A stretch of 64,000 bases of DNA from Methylibium sp035762065 (GTDB taxonomy: Bacteria; Pseudomonadota; Gammaproteobacteria; Burkholderiales; Burkholderiaceae_C): the NCBI RefSeq assembly GCF_035762065.1, contig NZ_DASTPW010000044.1:45174-109173 (forward strand), written 5' to 3'. Every line of letters begins with the position of its first letter. Position 1 is the stretch's first letter. The position numbers and the translations under genes were made by a program. Below, in pieces: positions 33,484-42,194 of the stretch. The notes beneath the pieces were generated by a model. That model did no database searches. It was not told where the DNA came from and saw nothing but the letters and a program-made list of their open reading frames with translations.

Positions 33484-34779
33484 TCAGGCCGCGAGCAGCG
33501 CGCCGCTGGTGCGGTTGCTCGCCGGATCGACCACGATCAGCGCACCGCCGACGCGGTTCGCCGCGTAGGCCTCGATCGGCAGCGGCGACTGCGTCTGCAC
33601 CTGCACGCGGCCGATCTCGTTGACCGCGAGCTGGTGCGCGTCGCTGTCTTCGAGCGTGTGGATGTCGCGCACGCTGTCGATCGCGGTGATGCGCGCCTGC
33701 ACCCAGCGGTGGCCGTGGCGCAGCCAGTACTTGCGGCCGACTTGCGCGGGTTCGGTGTCGAGCCAGGCGAGCGTCGCGGAGAAGCTCTGCGTCGTCGCCA
33801 AGGGCAACGAGGCCGAGGCGATCCAGTCGCCGCGCGAAATGTCGAGCTGGCGGTCGAGCACGAGCCCCGCGGACTGGCCGGCCTCGCAGGCATCGACCAC
33901 CTCGCCCGCGCGGTGCACTTCGGCGACGACCGCGACCTGGCCGCTCGGGAAGACCTGCACCTCGTCGCCAACCTTGACCCGGCCGTGCGCGATGCGGCCC
34001 CAGACGGTGCGCGGCTGATGGCCGGTGCCCTGCTCGGCTTGCTTGGCGGCGCTCTTCTGCACGTACTGCACGGGCAGCAGCAGTGCGCCGTCGTGACGCT
34101 CGTCGCAGGCGGGCAGCGTGTGCAGCAGCTCGAGCAGCGTCGGGCCCTCGTACCAGCGCCAGACGGCCGAGCGGGCGGTGACGTTGTCGCCGCGCAGCGC
34201 CGAGACCGGCAGCACGCCGGCGATCGCGAGGCCGGCGTCGCGCGCGAAGGCGAGCAGCGCCTCGCGCACCGCGTCGAACGCGGCCTGCGCATCGGCGTCG
34301 ACGGCGTCGAGCTTGTTGACCGCGAACACGACGCTCGGCAAGCGCAGCAGTTGCGCGAGCAGCGAATGCCGGCGCGTCTGCGGCAGCAGCCTCACCGGCC
34401 TGGTCTTCCAGTCGAGCTTGGTGATGTCCACCAGCACCACCGCCGCATCGCTGCCCGCCGCGGCGGTGACCATGTTGCGGGTGTACTGCTCGTGACCCGG
34501 CGCGTCCGCGATGATGAACTTGCGCCGGCGCGTCGCGAAGTAGCGGTAGGCGACGTCGATCGTGATGCCCTGTTCGCGCTCGGCTTCCAGGCCGTCGGTC
34601 AGCAGCGAGAGATCGATGGTCTGGCCGGCCGCACGGCGTTCGAGCGCATCGAGCTGGTCCGCGAGGATCGCCTGGCTATCGAACAGCAGCCGGCCGATCA
34701 GGGTGCTCTTGCCGTCGTCGACGCTGCCGGCAGTCAGGAAGCGCAGCGCCTGGTGCTGGCCTTGGTCGTCGGCGCCCAT
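33484..34779 (-). CDS. cysN: Sulfate adenylyltransferase subunit 1 (GTPase)
   Basis: A 431-residue EF-Tu-like GTPase that drives ATP-sulfurylase. P-loop GSVDDGKST (residues 18-26), DAPGHEQYTRN (about 92-102) and NKLDAVD (about 153) are intact. There is no fused CysC kinase, consistent with the APS-reductase route. Its start overlaps the cysD stop (TGATG). Confidence 0.95.
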   Translation of the reverse strand: MGADDQGQHQALRFLTAGSVDDGKSTLIGRLLFDSQAILADQLDALERRAAGQTIDLSLLTDGLEAEREQGITIDVAYRYFATRRRKFIIADAPGHEQYTRNMVTAAAGSDAAVVLVDITKLDWKTRPVRLLPQTRRHSLLAQLLRLPSVVFAVNKLDAVDADAQAAFDAVREALLAFARDAGLAIAGVLPVSALRGDNVTARSAVWRWYEGPTLLELLHTLPACDERHDGALLLPVQYVQKSAAKQAEQGTGHQPRTVWGRIAHGRVKVGDEVQVFPSGQVAVVAEVHRAGEVVDACEAGQSAGLVLDRQLDISRGDWIASASLPLATTQSFSATLAWLDTEPAQVGRKYWLRHGHRWVQARITAIDSVRDIHTLEDSDAHQLAVNEIGRVQVQTQSPLPIEAYAANRVGGALIVVDPASNRTSGALLAA

Positions 34780-35750
34780 CAGAAGTAGCCCTCTTTCTTG
34801 CGGCGCTCCATCGAAGCATCCGAGGTGCGGTCGTCCATGCGCGTCGCGCCGCGCTCGCTGACGGTGACGCTGAGCGTCTCGGTCACGATGTCGGCGGCGC
34901 TCGCCGCGTCGCTCTCGACCGGACAGGTGCAGGTCATGTCGCCGACGGTGCGGAATCGGACCTGCGCGGTTTCGATGCGCTCGCCGGTTTCGGGCGGCGT
35001 CACCTCGGTCAGCGGCACCAGCAGGCCCTTGCGGCGGATCACCTGCCGCTGGTGGGTGTAGTACAGGCTCGGCAGCGGGATGTTCTCGCGGGCGATGTAG
35101 AGCCACACGTCGAGCTCGGTCCAGTTGCTGATCGGGAAGGCGCGGAAGTGCTCGCCGGGCTTGATGCGGGTGTTGAACAGGCTCCACAGTTCGGGCCGCT
35201 GTTCCTTCGGCTGCCATTGGCCGAAGGCGTCGCGGTGGCTGAAGATGCGTTCCTTCGCGCGCGCCTTTTCCTCGTCGCGCCGCGCGCCGCCGATCAGGCA
35301 ATCGAAGCGGTGCTCCTCGATGGTCTCGAGCAGCGTCACGGTTTGATGGCCGTTGCGCGACTCGAGCGGGTGCGCGAGGCGGATCGTGCCGCGCGCGATC
35401 GAGTCTTCGAGGTGGCCGACGACCAGGCGCTCGCCCATCTCTTCGATGCGGCGGTCGCGGAACTCGATCACTTCGGGGAAGTTGTGGCCGGTGTCCACAT
35501 GCACCAGCGGGAAGGGCAGCTTGCCCTCGAACGCGCCGAGATCGTCGCCGCCGCGCCGGCGCATCTTGAAGGCCTTCTCGGCGAGGCGCAGCACCACGCA
35601 GGAATCCTTGCCGCTGGAGAACAGCAGCCCCGGCCGTTCGAAGGCGCCGGCCACCTCGCGCAGGATGAAGATCGCTTCTTCCTCGAGCGCGTCGAGATGA
35701 CGGTGATCGACTTCGGGCCGCAGGCTCGTCATGTCCGTCGGAGCGTTCAT
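34779..35750 (-). CDS. cysD: Sulfate adenylyltransferase subunit 2
   Basis: A 323-residue PP-loop ATP pyrophosphatase forming APS from sulfate and ATP with CysN. The SSGKDSCVV PP-loop lies near residue 44, VDTGHNFPEV near 85 and GGARRDEEKARAKER near 155. Start ATG overlaps the cysH stop (ATGA). Confidence 0.95.
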   Translation of the reverse strand: MNAPTDMTSLRPEVDHRHLDALEEEAIFILREVAGAFERPGLLFSSGKDSCVVLRLAEKAFKMRRRGGDDLGAFEGKLPFPLVHVDTGHNFPEVIEFRDRRIEEMGERLVVGHLEDSIARGTIRLAHPLESRNGHQTVTLLETIEEHRFDCLIGGARRDEEKARAKERIFSHRDAFGQWQPKEQRPELWSLFNTRIKPGEHFRAFPISNWTELDVWLYIARENIPLPSLYYTHQRQVIRRKGLLVPLTEVTPPETGERIETAQVRFRTVGDMTCTCPVESDAASAADIVTETLSVTVSERGATRMDDRTSDASMERRKKEGYF

Positions 35751-36499
35751 CGCGCTTCTCCGATCATCGATGCCACGGGCGCTTCGTCGTGATGGACGTG
35801 CAGCCCGCATTCCTTCGCCGCCTCGTCTTCCCACCACCAGCGCCCGGAGCGGAACGGCTCGCCCACCGCGATCGCGCGCGTGCACGGCGCGCAGCCGATG
35901 CTCGGCATGAACTGGTCGTGCAGCGGGTTGTAGGGCACCTCGTTGGCGGCGATGTGATGCCAGACGTCGCCCCAGGTCCAGTCGGCCAGCGCGTTGAGCT
36001 TCAGGCGGCCGGCGTCGTCGCGGTCGTGGAAGGGCACCTCGCCGCGCGCGTCGCTTTGCTCGCGGCGCAGGCCGGTGACCCAGGCGTCGCGCTCGGCAAG
36101 CATGCGCGACAGCGGCTCGAGCTTGCGGATCCCGCAGCAGGCCTTGCGCAGCTCGATGCTTCGGCGCATCGCGTCCTCGCCGTGCGTGCGGACGAACTGG
36201 ATCGCGTGTTTCTCGCGCGGCCGATAGACCTCGACCGCGAGGCCGTAGCGCTGCTCGATGCGGCCGATCAGCGCGGCCGTCTCCGCATGAAGCTTGCCGG
36301 TCTCGAGCGTGCCGACCGCGATCGGGATGCGATGGCGCGCGATCAGGTCGGTCAGCACCATGTCCTCGGCACCGAGGCTGGTGGCCTGCACGATGCGCCC
36401 GGCGTGCTGCTCCGCCGCCTCGTGCAGCAGCTCGATCGCGTAGGCGAGCTTCGCGTCGTGGTCGGCCGAGGCCTTGGCATACAGCGCGATCGCGCTCAT
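35747..36499 (-). CDS. cysH: Phosphoadenylyl/adenylyl-sulfate reductase, APS type
   Basis: A 250-residue reductase. The two cysteine pairs, CC (residues 121-122) and CAPC (203-206), ligate a [4Fe-4S] cluster in APS reductases. The catalytic cysteine is in ECGLH (about residue 231). These marks and the lack of cysC indicate it reduces APS directly to sulfite. Coupled by 4-base overlaps to DUF934 and cysD. Confidence 0.94.
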   Translation of the reverse strand: MSAIALYAKASADHDAKLAYAIELLHEAAEQHAGRIVQATSLGAEDMVLTDLIARHRIPIAVGTLETGKLHAETAALIGRIEQRYGLAVEVYRPREKHAIQFVRTHGEDAMRRSIELRKACCGIRKLEPLSRMLAERDAWVTGLRREQSDARGEVPFHDRDDAGRLKLNALADWTWGDVWHHIAANEVPYNPLHDQFMPSIGCAPCTRAIAVGEPFRSGRWWWEDEAAKECGLHVHHDEAPVASMIGEAR

Positions 36500-37050
36500 A
36501 TGGACGCTCCGTCGCCGACGAACTCCGCGCGCTTGCGCGCGAGCGCGTCGGCCTCGCCTTGCGGCAGCGCGAACAGCGGGCGGTGCTCGTGCACGTCGGC
36601 CTGGTAGTGGCCGTGGAAGAAGGCCAGCGCGCGCTCGGCCGCGTCGATCGACTGGTCGGCGCGCAGCAGCACCGCGTCGAAGCCGGTGCGGCGCAGCAGC
36701 GGCAGCATGTCCACTAGCACTTCGCCGGTCGCGCGGATCTCGCCGGCATAGCGCCAGCGGGCGCGCAGCAGCCGCGCCTGGCTGTAGGCGCGGCCGTCGG
36801 TCCACTTCGGGAAGTCGAGCGCGATCAGCGCGATGGGCGCGTCGCCGCCGAGGTCGGCCGCCAAATCCTCGACCGGCGCGTCGTTCGGCAGCGCGACGCC
36901 GACTTCCAGCCCGGCCGGCCAGCTGTTGCGCACGCTGTGCCATTGCCCAAGCGTCAGCAGACGATCGGGCCCGGGCGTGATCGTGACCATCGGGCCGTCG
37001 TCGCCGCCCACGCTGCGCCAGCGGTCGCCGTGCCGCGCGACGAACTTCAT
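36496..37050 (-). CDS. DUF934 protein of sulfite reduction operon
   Basis: A 184-residue protein matching DUF934, found next to cysI in many betaproteobacteria. It has VALPNDAPVEDLAADL, DFPKWTDGRAYSQARLLR and EIRATGEVLVD. No enzyme activity is known; context suggests an accessory for sulfite reductase. The start overlaps the cysI stop (ATGA). Confidence 0.88.
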   Translation of the reverse strand: MKFVARHGDRWRSVGGDDGPMVTITPGPDRLLTLGQWHSVRNSWPAGLEVGVALPNDAPVEDLAADLGGDAPIALIALDFPKWTDGRAYSQARLLRARWRYAGEIRATGEVLVDMLPLLRRTGFDAVLLRADQSIDAAERALAFFHGHYQADVHEHRPLFALPQGEADALARKRAEFVGDGASI

Positions 37051-38756
37051 GCCGCCTCCTTGCGCGTGCTGCGCCGCACCGCGTTCGCGGCCTGCTTGAA
37101 CGGATCGAGGCCGATGCGCTTGACGGTGTCGACGAAGCGTTCGTTGGCCGAGCGCGTCTCGCGGTAGATGTCGAGCACCGCCTCGACCGCATCGGCCACT
37201 TCGTCGGCCGCGAACGAGGGGCCGATCACCTTGCCCGGCGTCGAGGCCGCGACGCCGCCGGAGAGCGCCGATCCGTCCGAGCCGCCGAGCGAGACCTGGT
37301 ACCACTCCTTGCCGTCCTTGTCGACGCCAAGGATGCCGATGTGACCGCTGTGATGGTGGCCGCAGGAGTTGATGCAGCCGCTGATGTGCAGGTCGATGTC
37401 GCCGATGTCGAAGGCTTCGTCGATGTCGGCGTAGCGCTCGGTGATCTGCGCGGCGACGGGGATCGAGCGCGCGTTCGCGAGCGCGCAGAAGTCGCCGCCG
37501 GGGCAGGCGATCATGTCCGTGACCAGCCCGATGTTGGGCGTCGCGAAGCCGGCGGCCTTCGCTTCCTGCCACAGCGCGTAGAGATCGCTCTCCCGCACCC
37601 ACGGCAGCAGCAGGTTCTGGTCGTGCGTGACGCGCAGCTCGCTCGCGCTGTAGCGGTCGGCCAGCGCGGCGGCCTGCTCCATCTGCGCATCGGTCGCGTC
37701 GCCCGGTGCCTGCCCCGCTCGCTTGAGCGAAAGCGTCACCGCCTTGTGGCCGGCGAACTTGTGCGCATGCACGTTGCGTTCGAGCCAGCGGCGGTAAGCG
37801 AGCGGCGCATCGGCCGGCGCGCCGTCGCCGGTGCTCGAGCGCGGCTGCACGCCCGCCGGCGGCGCGAAGCACGCGGCCACGCGATCGAACTCGGCTTGCG
37901 GGATGACCTGTGCCTCGCCGTCGGTGTCGAGGTTTAGGATGTCGGCGTACTCGCGCTCGACGGCATCGATGAACTTCTGCCCTTCGGCCTTCACGAGGAT
38001 CTTGATGCGGGCCTTGTACATGTTGTCGCGCCGGCCGTAGCGGTTGTAGACGCGCACGACCGCCTCGAGGTAGACGAGGATCTGCCGCCAGTCGATCCAC
38101 TCGCGCACCACCGTGGCGGTGATCGGCGTGCGGCCCATGCCGCCGCCGACCAGCACGCGAAAGCCGACGGCGCCATCGGCATTGCGGTGCAGGTGCAGAC
38201 CGACGTCGTGCCACGCCGTCGCGGCGCGGTCTTCGCTCGCGCCCGTGACGGCGATCTTGAACTTGCGCGGCAGGAAGGCGAACTCCGGGTGCAGCGTCGA
38301 CCACTGCCGCAGGATCTCGCAATAGGGGCGCGGGTCGATCTGCTCGTCGGGCGCGATGCCGGCGAGCGCGTCGCTGGTGATGTTGCGGATGCAGTTGCCA
38401 CTGGTCTGGATGCCGTGCATGTCGACGCTGGCCAGCAGCTCCATCACGTCGGCGGACTTGTCGAGCGGGATCCAGTTGTATTGGGTGTTCTGGCGCGTCG
38501 TGAAGTGCGCGTAGCCGCGGTCGTACTCGCGTGCAATCCGTGCCAGCGCACGCAACTGCCGGCTCGACACCTCGCCGTAGGGCACCGCCACCCGCAGCAT
38601 CGGCGCATGGCGCTGGATGTACCAGCCGTTCTGCAGCCGCAGCGCACGAAAGTCCTCGTCGGGCAGTCGGCCGGCGAGATGGCGTGCGAGCTGGTCGCGG
38701 TATTGCGCCGCGCGCTGGTGCACGAAGGCGCGGTCGAAGGCGGTGTACTGGTACAT
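37047..38756 (-). CDS. cysI: Sulfite reductase (siroheme, [4Fe-4S])
   Basis: A 569-residue nitrite/sulfite reductase hemoprotein. Two ferredoxin-like repeats and the C-terminal cluster ligands are visible: CPGGDFC (about residue 417) and GCINSCGHHHSGH (about 455). It reduces sulfite to sulfide in the cytoplasm. First gene of the cysI-DUF934-cysH-cysD-cysN-cobA operon; no CysJ flavoprotein is nearby, so electrons may come from ferredoxin (FdxA and its reductase lie downstream). Confidence 0.94.
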   Translation of the reverse strand: MYQYTAFDRAFVHQRAAQYRDQLARHLAGRLPDEDFRALRLQNGWYIQRHAPMLRVAVPYGEVSSRQLRALARIAREYDRGYAHFTTRQNTQYNWIPLDKSADVMELLASVDMHGIQTSGNCIRNITSDALAGIAPDEQIDPRPYCEILRQWSTLHPEFAFLPRKFKIAVTGASEDRAATAWHDVGLHLHRNADGAVGFRVLVGGGMGRTPITATVVREWIDWRQILVYLEAVVRVYNRYGRRDNMYKARIKILVKAEGQKFIDAVEREYADILNLDTDGEAQVIPQAEFDRVAACFAPPAGVQPRSSTGDGAPADAPLAYRRWLERNVHAHKFAGHKAVTLSLKRAGQAPGDATDAQMEQAAALADRYSASELRVTHDQNLLLPWVRESDLYALWQEAKAAGFATPNIGLVTDMIACPGGDFCALANARSIPVAAQITERYADIDEAFDIGDIDLHISGCINSCGHHHSGHIGILGVDKDGKEWYQVSLGGSDGSALSGGVAASTPGKVIGPSFAADEVADAVEAVLDIYRETRSANERFVDTVKRIGLDPFKQAANAVRRSTRKEAA

Positions 38757-38919
38757 GCGGAAGCGTGGAGGGCGGCGCGGGGCCGCGAGTGTCGGCTCGC
38801 GGCAAGGGCGGCACTTTAAGAAGGCCCTCGATCGGCACGAACAACAGTTTTCTCGCTTGCTTATTGGCAAGCCGCATATCGACACAGACCGGCGAGGGCC
38901 GCTTCCTAGAATTTCGGCG
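38757..38919. promoter_or_regulatory. Divergent cysI / patatin promoter region
   Basis: The 163 bases separate the sulfate operon from the patatin gene. A hairpin-like inverted repeat CTTGC-TTATTG-GCAAG (38856-38871) in an AT-richer stretch could be part of a CysB-type activator site for cysI. A -10-like TAGAAT (38907-38912) faces the patatin gene only 7 bases before its ATG. Confidence 0.4.
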
Positions 38920-39849
38920 ATGACCCGACCCGACGAACCGCTCGACGACACGCAACGCCGCCGCGTGCTCGCCAGGGCTGGCGCTGGCGTGCTGATGGCC
39001 ACGCTGGCCGGCTGCGCCACCGCCCCGCCGCCGGCTCCCGCGCTGCCGCCCGAAGCGCCGAAGCCGCCGCCGAAGCCGCCGCGCATCGGCCTTGCTCTGG
39101 GCGGCGGCGCGGCGCGCGGCTTCGCGCACATCGGCGTGATCCAGGTGCTGGAGGAGCAGGGCCTCAAGCCGGAGCTGGTGGTCGGCACTTCGGCTGGCAG
39201 CCTCGTCGCGGCCATGTGGGCTGCAGGCAAGCGCGGCGCGGAACTGGGCGCGCTGGCACTGAGCATGGACGAGGCGACGCTCGCCGACTGGGCCTACCCG
39301 GGCCGCGGCCTGCTGCGCGGCGAGGCGGTCGCGCGCTACGTGCGCGAGCACACCGGCGGCAAGACGATCGAGCAGATGAAGACGCCGCTGGGCATCGTCG
39401 CCACCGATCTGCTCACCGGCCAGGGCATCCTGTTCCAGCGCGGCGATCCGGGCGTGGCGGTACGGGCGTCGAGCGCGGTGCCGGCGGTGTTCCAGCCGGT
39501 CAGCATCGGCGGGCGGGAATACGTCGATGGCGGCCTCGTCGCGCCGATCCCGGTCCAGTACGCCAAGCAGATGGGCGCGCAGCTGGTGATCGCGGTCGAC
39601 ATCTCGGCCGCCACCGAAGACCAGCCGACCACCGACGCGGTGAAGATGCTTCTGCAGACCTTCGCGATCATGGGCCGCAACCTCGGCGCCTATCAGCTGC
39701 GCGAAGCCGACGTGGTGATCCGGCCGAAGCTCGCGGGCGTGTCGGGCGCGGACTTCGGCGCAAGGCGACTCGCGCTGCTGGCCGGCCGGGAGGCCGCGTT
39801 GGCGGCGCTGGCCGAGCTCAAGACGAAGATCGCCGCAAAGACGCTGTAA
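38920..39849 (+). CDS. Patatin-like phospholipase lipoprotein (RssA-like)
   Basis: A 309-residue serine hydrolase. N-terminal lipobox LAGC (residues 27-30) and a Pro-rich linker precede the patatin domain: oxyanion hole GGGAARG (about 60-66), nucleophile in GTSAGS (about 90-95) and catalytic DGG (about 206). It is probably anchored in the envelope and hydrolyses lipid acyl esters. Transcribed away from cysI, with possibly a leaderless message. Confidence 0.88.
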   Translation: MTRPDEPLDDTQRRRVLARAGAGVLMATLAGCATAPPPAPALPPEAPKPPPKPPRIGLALGGGAARGFAHIGVIQVLEEQGLKPELVVGTSAGSLVAAMWAAGKRGAELGALALSMDEATLADWAYPGRGLLRGEAVARYVREHTGGKTIEQMKTPLGIVATDLLTGQGILFQRGDPGVAVRASSAVPAVFQPVSIGGREYVDGGLVAPIPVQYAKQMGAQLVIAVDISAATEDQPTTDAVKMLLQTFAIMGRNLGAYQLREADVVIRPKLAGVSGADFGARRLALLAGREAALAALAELKTKIAAKTL

Positions 39850-39874
39850 ACGAAAAGCGCAGCGCAAGTAAAAA

Positions 39875-39896
39875 GACCCGGGCCGAAGCCCGGGTC
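39875..39896 (-). terminator. Rho-independent terminator, minus strand
   Basis: A perfect 9-base stem GACCCGGGC/GCCCGGGTC with a 4-base loop is followed on the minus strand by five T residues (39870-39874). It fits termination of the phasin transcript, whose stop is 158 bases upstream. On the plus strand there is no T-run, but it could also slow transcripts from the patatin gene. Confidence 0.8.
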
Positions 39897-40054
39897 AAGG
39901 TACCTGGAACCCAGTTCACGAAGGTACCGAGGAGACAACCTTCAGGAGCCTGCCGACTGCCGCTTGCACAGCGCGCCGGCCGCTCGACTCAGATGCAGAG
40001 CTGCCTCGCAGGTTTCAAGCCGGCGGGCGAATCGAGCCGCGCCGGCCGTGCCGA

Positions 40055-40600
40055 TCAGCGCGCGCGCTTGCTGGCGGCGGTGGTCGCCTTGACGGCGCTG
40101 GTGTTCAGCGCGTTGAAGTTCGCCTCGGCGACGTCTTGCGCCTGCTTCGCGGCCTTGGTGACGCTTTCGAGCGCGTTGTTCGCGGCGGCGACGGCCGACT
40201 TGACCAGTGCGACCGCGTTCTCGGTGCCGGCCGGCGCGTTCTTCACCGCGCTGTCGACCAGCGCCATGAAGGCACGCTGCGATTCGGCCATCTTGGTCTC
40301 GGCGATCTTGCCGACTTCGGCGTTCGTGCCTTGCGCGATCTCGTAGAGGTGGCGGCTGTAGGCGGCGGCCTTCTCGGCGGACGGCTGCAGCAGGCTGGCT
40401 TGCAGCGCGAGCAGTTCCTGCGCGTCCTTGACCGAAAGCGAGGCCTTCGCGTGCTCGACCGCTTCCGTCATGCCCGACTTGGCGACTTGCATGTTCAGCT
40501 CGACCAGCTTCTCGACGCCTTCAAAGGCCTTCGTGGTCAGGCCGAAGAGGGTTTCCAGGTTGGCCTTGTGGCTGGCGATCAGTTGTTCGGCGGTCATCAT
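40055..40600 (-). CDS. phaP: Phasin family protein
   Basis: A 181-residue amphipathic protein coating polyhydroxyalkanoate granules. The typical N-terminus MTAEQLIASHKANLETLFGL is followed by long Ala-rich helices and a basic C-terminus (TTAASKRAR). There are two adjacent ATGs (40600 and 40597); GGAG lies 8 bases before the first. A strong promoter and separate terminator suggest a single-gene, highly expressed unit. It shows the host makes PHA. Confidence 0.93.
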   Translation of the reverse strand: MMTAEQLIASHKANLETLFGLTTKAFEGVEKLVELNMQVAKSGMTEAVEHAKASLSVKDAQELLALQASLLQPSAEKAAAYSRHLYEIAQGTNAEVGKIAETKMAESQRAFMALVDSAVKNAPAGTENAVALVKSAVAAANNALESVTKAAKQAQDVAEANFNALNTSAVKATTAASKRAR

Positions 40601-40642
40601 GTGCAGTGCTCCGGAGTGGTTGAGGGAGGACGACTGCGGCAC

Positions 40643-40715
40643 TTTGTTGCGCTGCAGCATGAAGGAAGTATAGAAGCCGGTTTTCCCAGCGCAAGGGCTT
40701 TTTGCTGCGCTGCCG
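40643..40715 (-). promoter_or_regulatory. phaP promoter with possible PhaR sites
   Basis: On the minus strand TTGCGC (40689-40694) and TATACT (40667-40672) are 16 bases apart, a good sigma-70 promoter. Near-palindromic TGC-rich segments lie at 40643-40661 and about 40699-40715, the latter on the far side of the -35. The PHA regulator PhaR binds TGC-rich palindromes at phaP, so these are candidate sites. Confidence 0.55.
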
Positions 40716-40764
40716 CAAATCTAGAGGGGCGGTTCTAGCCGTCCTGTTTCGCCACGCCGCTGCC

Positions 40765-41742
40765 ATGCTTGCCCACTACAGCGACACCTTCGTCCTGCCG
40801 CTTCCCGCGGGCCACGCCTTTCCGATGTCGAAGTACCGCCGGCTGCGCGAGCGCGTCGCGGCCGAGGTCGCCGGCGTGCGGCTCGTCGAGGCACCATCCG
40901 CCAGCGAAGGCGAGCTCGCGCTGGCGCACGAGCCCGACTGGATCGGCGCCGTCGTCGAGGGCACCGTCCCGCCCGTGCGTCAGCGCGAGATCGGCTTCCC
41001 GTGGTCGCCGGCGATGGCCGAGCGTGCGCGGCGCTCGGTCGGCGCGACGATCGCCGCGGCGCGCGCCGCGCTGGCCGGCGAGGGCGTCGCGATGAACCTG
41101 GCCGGCGGCACGCATCACGCCTTCGCCGATCGCGGCGCCGGCTATTGCGTGTTCAACGATCTGGCGGTCACCGCTCGGCTGATGCAGGCCGAGCACCATC
41201 GCTCGCATCGGCGGCTGCTGCGCGTCGCGCTCGTCGATCTCGACGTGCACCAGGGCGACGGCAGCGCCGCGATCTTTCGCGACGACCCGACCGTGTTCAC
41301 GCTGTCGCTGCACGGCGCGAAGAACTTCCCTGCCCGCAAGCAGGCGAGCGACCTCGACGTCGAATTGCCCGACGGCTGCACCGACGCGCCCTATCTCGAA
41401 GCGCTCGACGTCGCGCTCGCGGCGCTCTGGCGGCACCACGCCGAAGCGCCGCCCGGCTTGGTGCTCTATCTCGCCGGCGCCGACCCGCACGAGGGCGATC
41501 GCCTCGGCCGCCTGAAGCTCACGACCGCGGGCCTCGCCGAGCGCGATCGCCGGGTGCTCGATGCCTGCCGCGAGCGCGACATCCCGGTCGCGATCGCGAT
41601 GGGCGGCGGCTACGGCCGCGACCTGGAGGTGACGGTCGAGGTGCAGCTCAACACCGTGCGCGCGGCGCTCGCCGACTGGCGCGAGCGAAGGCCCCGGCAG
41701 CCACGGGCGACGCCCGAGACGCCCCTATATTCGTCGCGATGA
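40765..41742 (+). CDS. Histone deacetylase family (class II-like, acetoin utilisation/APAH type) hydrolase
   Basis: A 325-residue zinc amidohydrolase. Motifs include GGTHHAFADRGAGYCVFND (about residues 112-130), DLDVHQGDGSA (about 160-170) with Zn ligands Asp/His, YLAGADPHEGDRLGR (about 235-250) and AMGGGYG. Bacterial members deacetylate lysines, polyamines or small amides. No strong ribosome site at the ATG. First gene of a packed nine-gene plus-strand run; stop overlaps the next start. Confidence 0.88.
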   Translation: MLAHYSDTFVLPLPAGHAFPMSKYRRLRERVAAEVAGVRLVEAPSASEGELALAHEPDWIGAVVEGTVPPVRQREIGFPWSPAMAERARRSVGATIAAARAALAGEGVAMNLAGGTHHAFADRGAGYCVFNDLAVTARLMQAEHHRSHRRLLRVALVDLDVHQGDGSAAIFRDDPTVFTLSLHGAKNFPARKQASDLDVELPDGCTDAPYLEALDVALAALWRHHAEAPPGLVLYLAGADPHEGDRLGRLKLTTAGLAERDRRVLDACRERDIPVAIAMGGGYGRDLEVTVEVQLNTVRAALADWRERRPRQPRATPETPLYSSR

Positions 41743-42194
41743 GCAGTCCGCCCGCCGAGCCCCGGCCCGCCCCGCGACCGCGTGGCGACTTCCGCGCCTG
41801 GCGCACGATCGGCACGCGCTGGGCCGACAACGACGTCTACGGCCACGTCAACAACGTCGTGTACTACGCCTGGTTCGACACCGCGGTCAACGGCCACCTG
41901 ATCGACGCCGGCGCGCTTGACCTGTACGCGAACGACGGCGTCATCGGCCTCGTCGTCGAGACGCAGTGCCGCTACTTCGCGCCGCTCGCCTTTCCGCAGC
42001 GCATCGATGCGGGCGTGCGCGTCGCGCATCTCGGGCGCTCGAGCGTGCGCTACGAGGTCGGCCTGTTCGCTCAAGGCACCGAGGCCTCGGCCGCGCACGG
42101 GCACTTCGTGCACGTCTACGTCGACCGTGCGACGCGCCGGCCGGTCGCGGCCTTGCCGACCCTGCTTCGAACCACGCTGGAGGCCCTGCTTTGA
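41739..42194 (+). CDS. Acyl-CoA thioesterase (hotdog fold, 4-hydroxybenzoyl-CoA thioesterase type)
   Basis: A 151-residue hotdog-fold enzyme with the active-site stretch TRWADNDVYGHVNN (residues 27-40; catalytic Asp in DNDVYGH) and YYAWFDTA. It hydrolyses acyl-CoA thioesters; the substrate is unknown. ATG overlaps the deacetylase stop. A TATATT 7 bases before the ATG could give a leaderless internal transcript. Confidence 0.9.
   Translation: MSSPPAEPRPAPRPRGDFRAWRTIGTRWADNDVYGHVNNVVYYAWFDTAVNGHLIDAGALDLYANDGVIGLVVETQCRYFAPLAFPQRIDAGVRVAHLGRSSVRYEVGLFAQGTEASAAHGHFVHVYVDRATRRPVAALPTLLRTTLEALL

Noticed and set aside
36496..39867. 1123-residue open frame across DUF934, cysI and the patatin gene
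   Set aside because: Only its last 184 residues (DUF934) are real; the rest is a shadow of cysI and antisense of the patatin gene.
39900..40054. GGTACC-containing repeat after the patatin gene
   Set aside because: Two short GGTACC copies only; too short to be called a repeat element.
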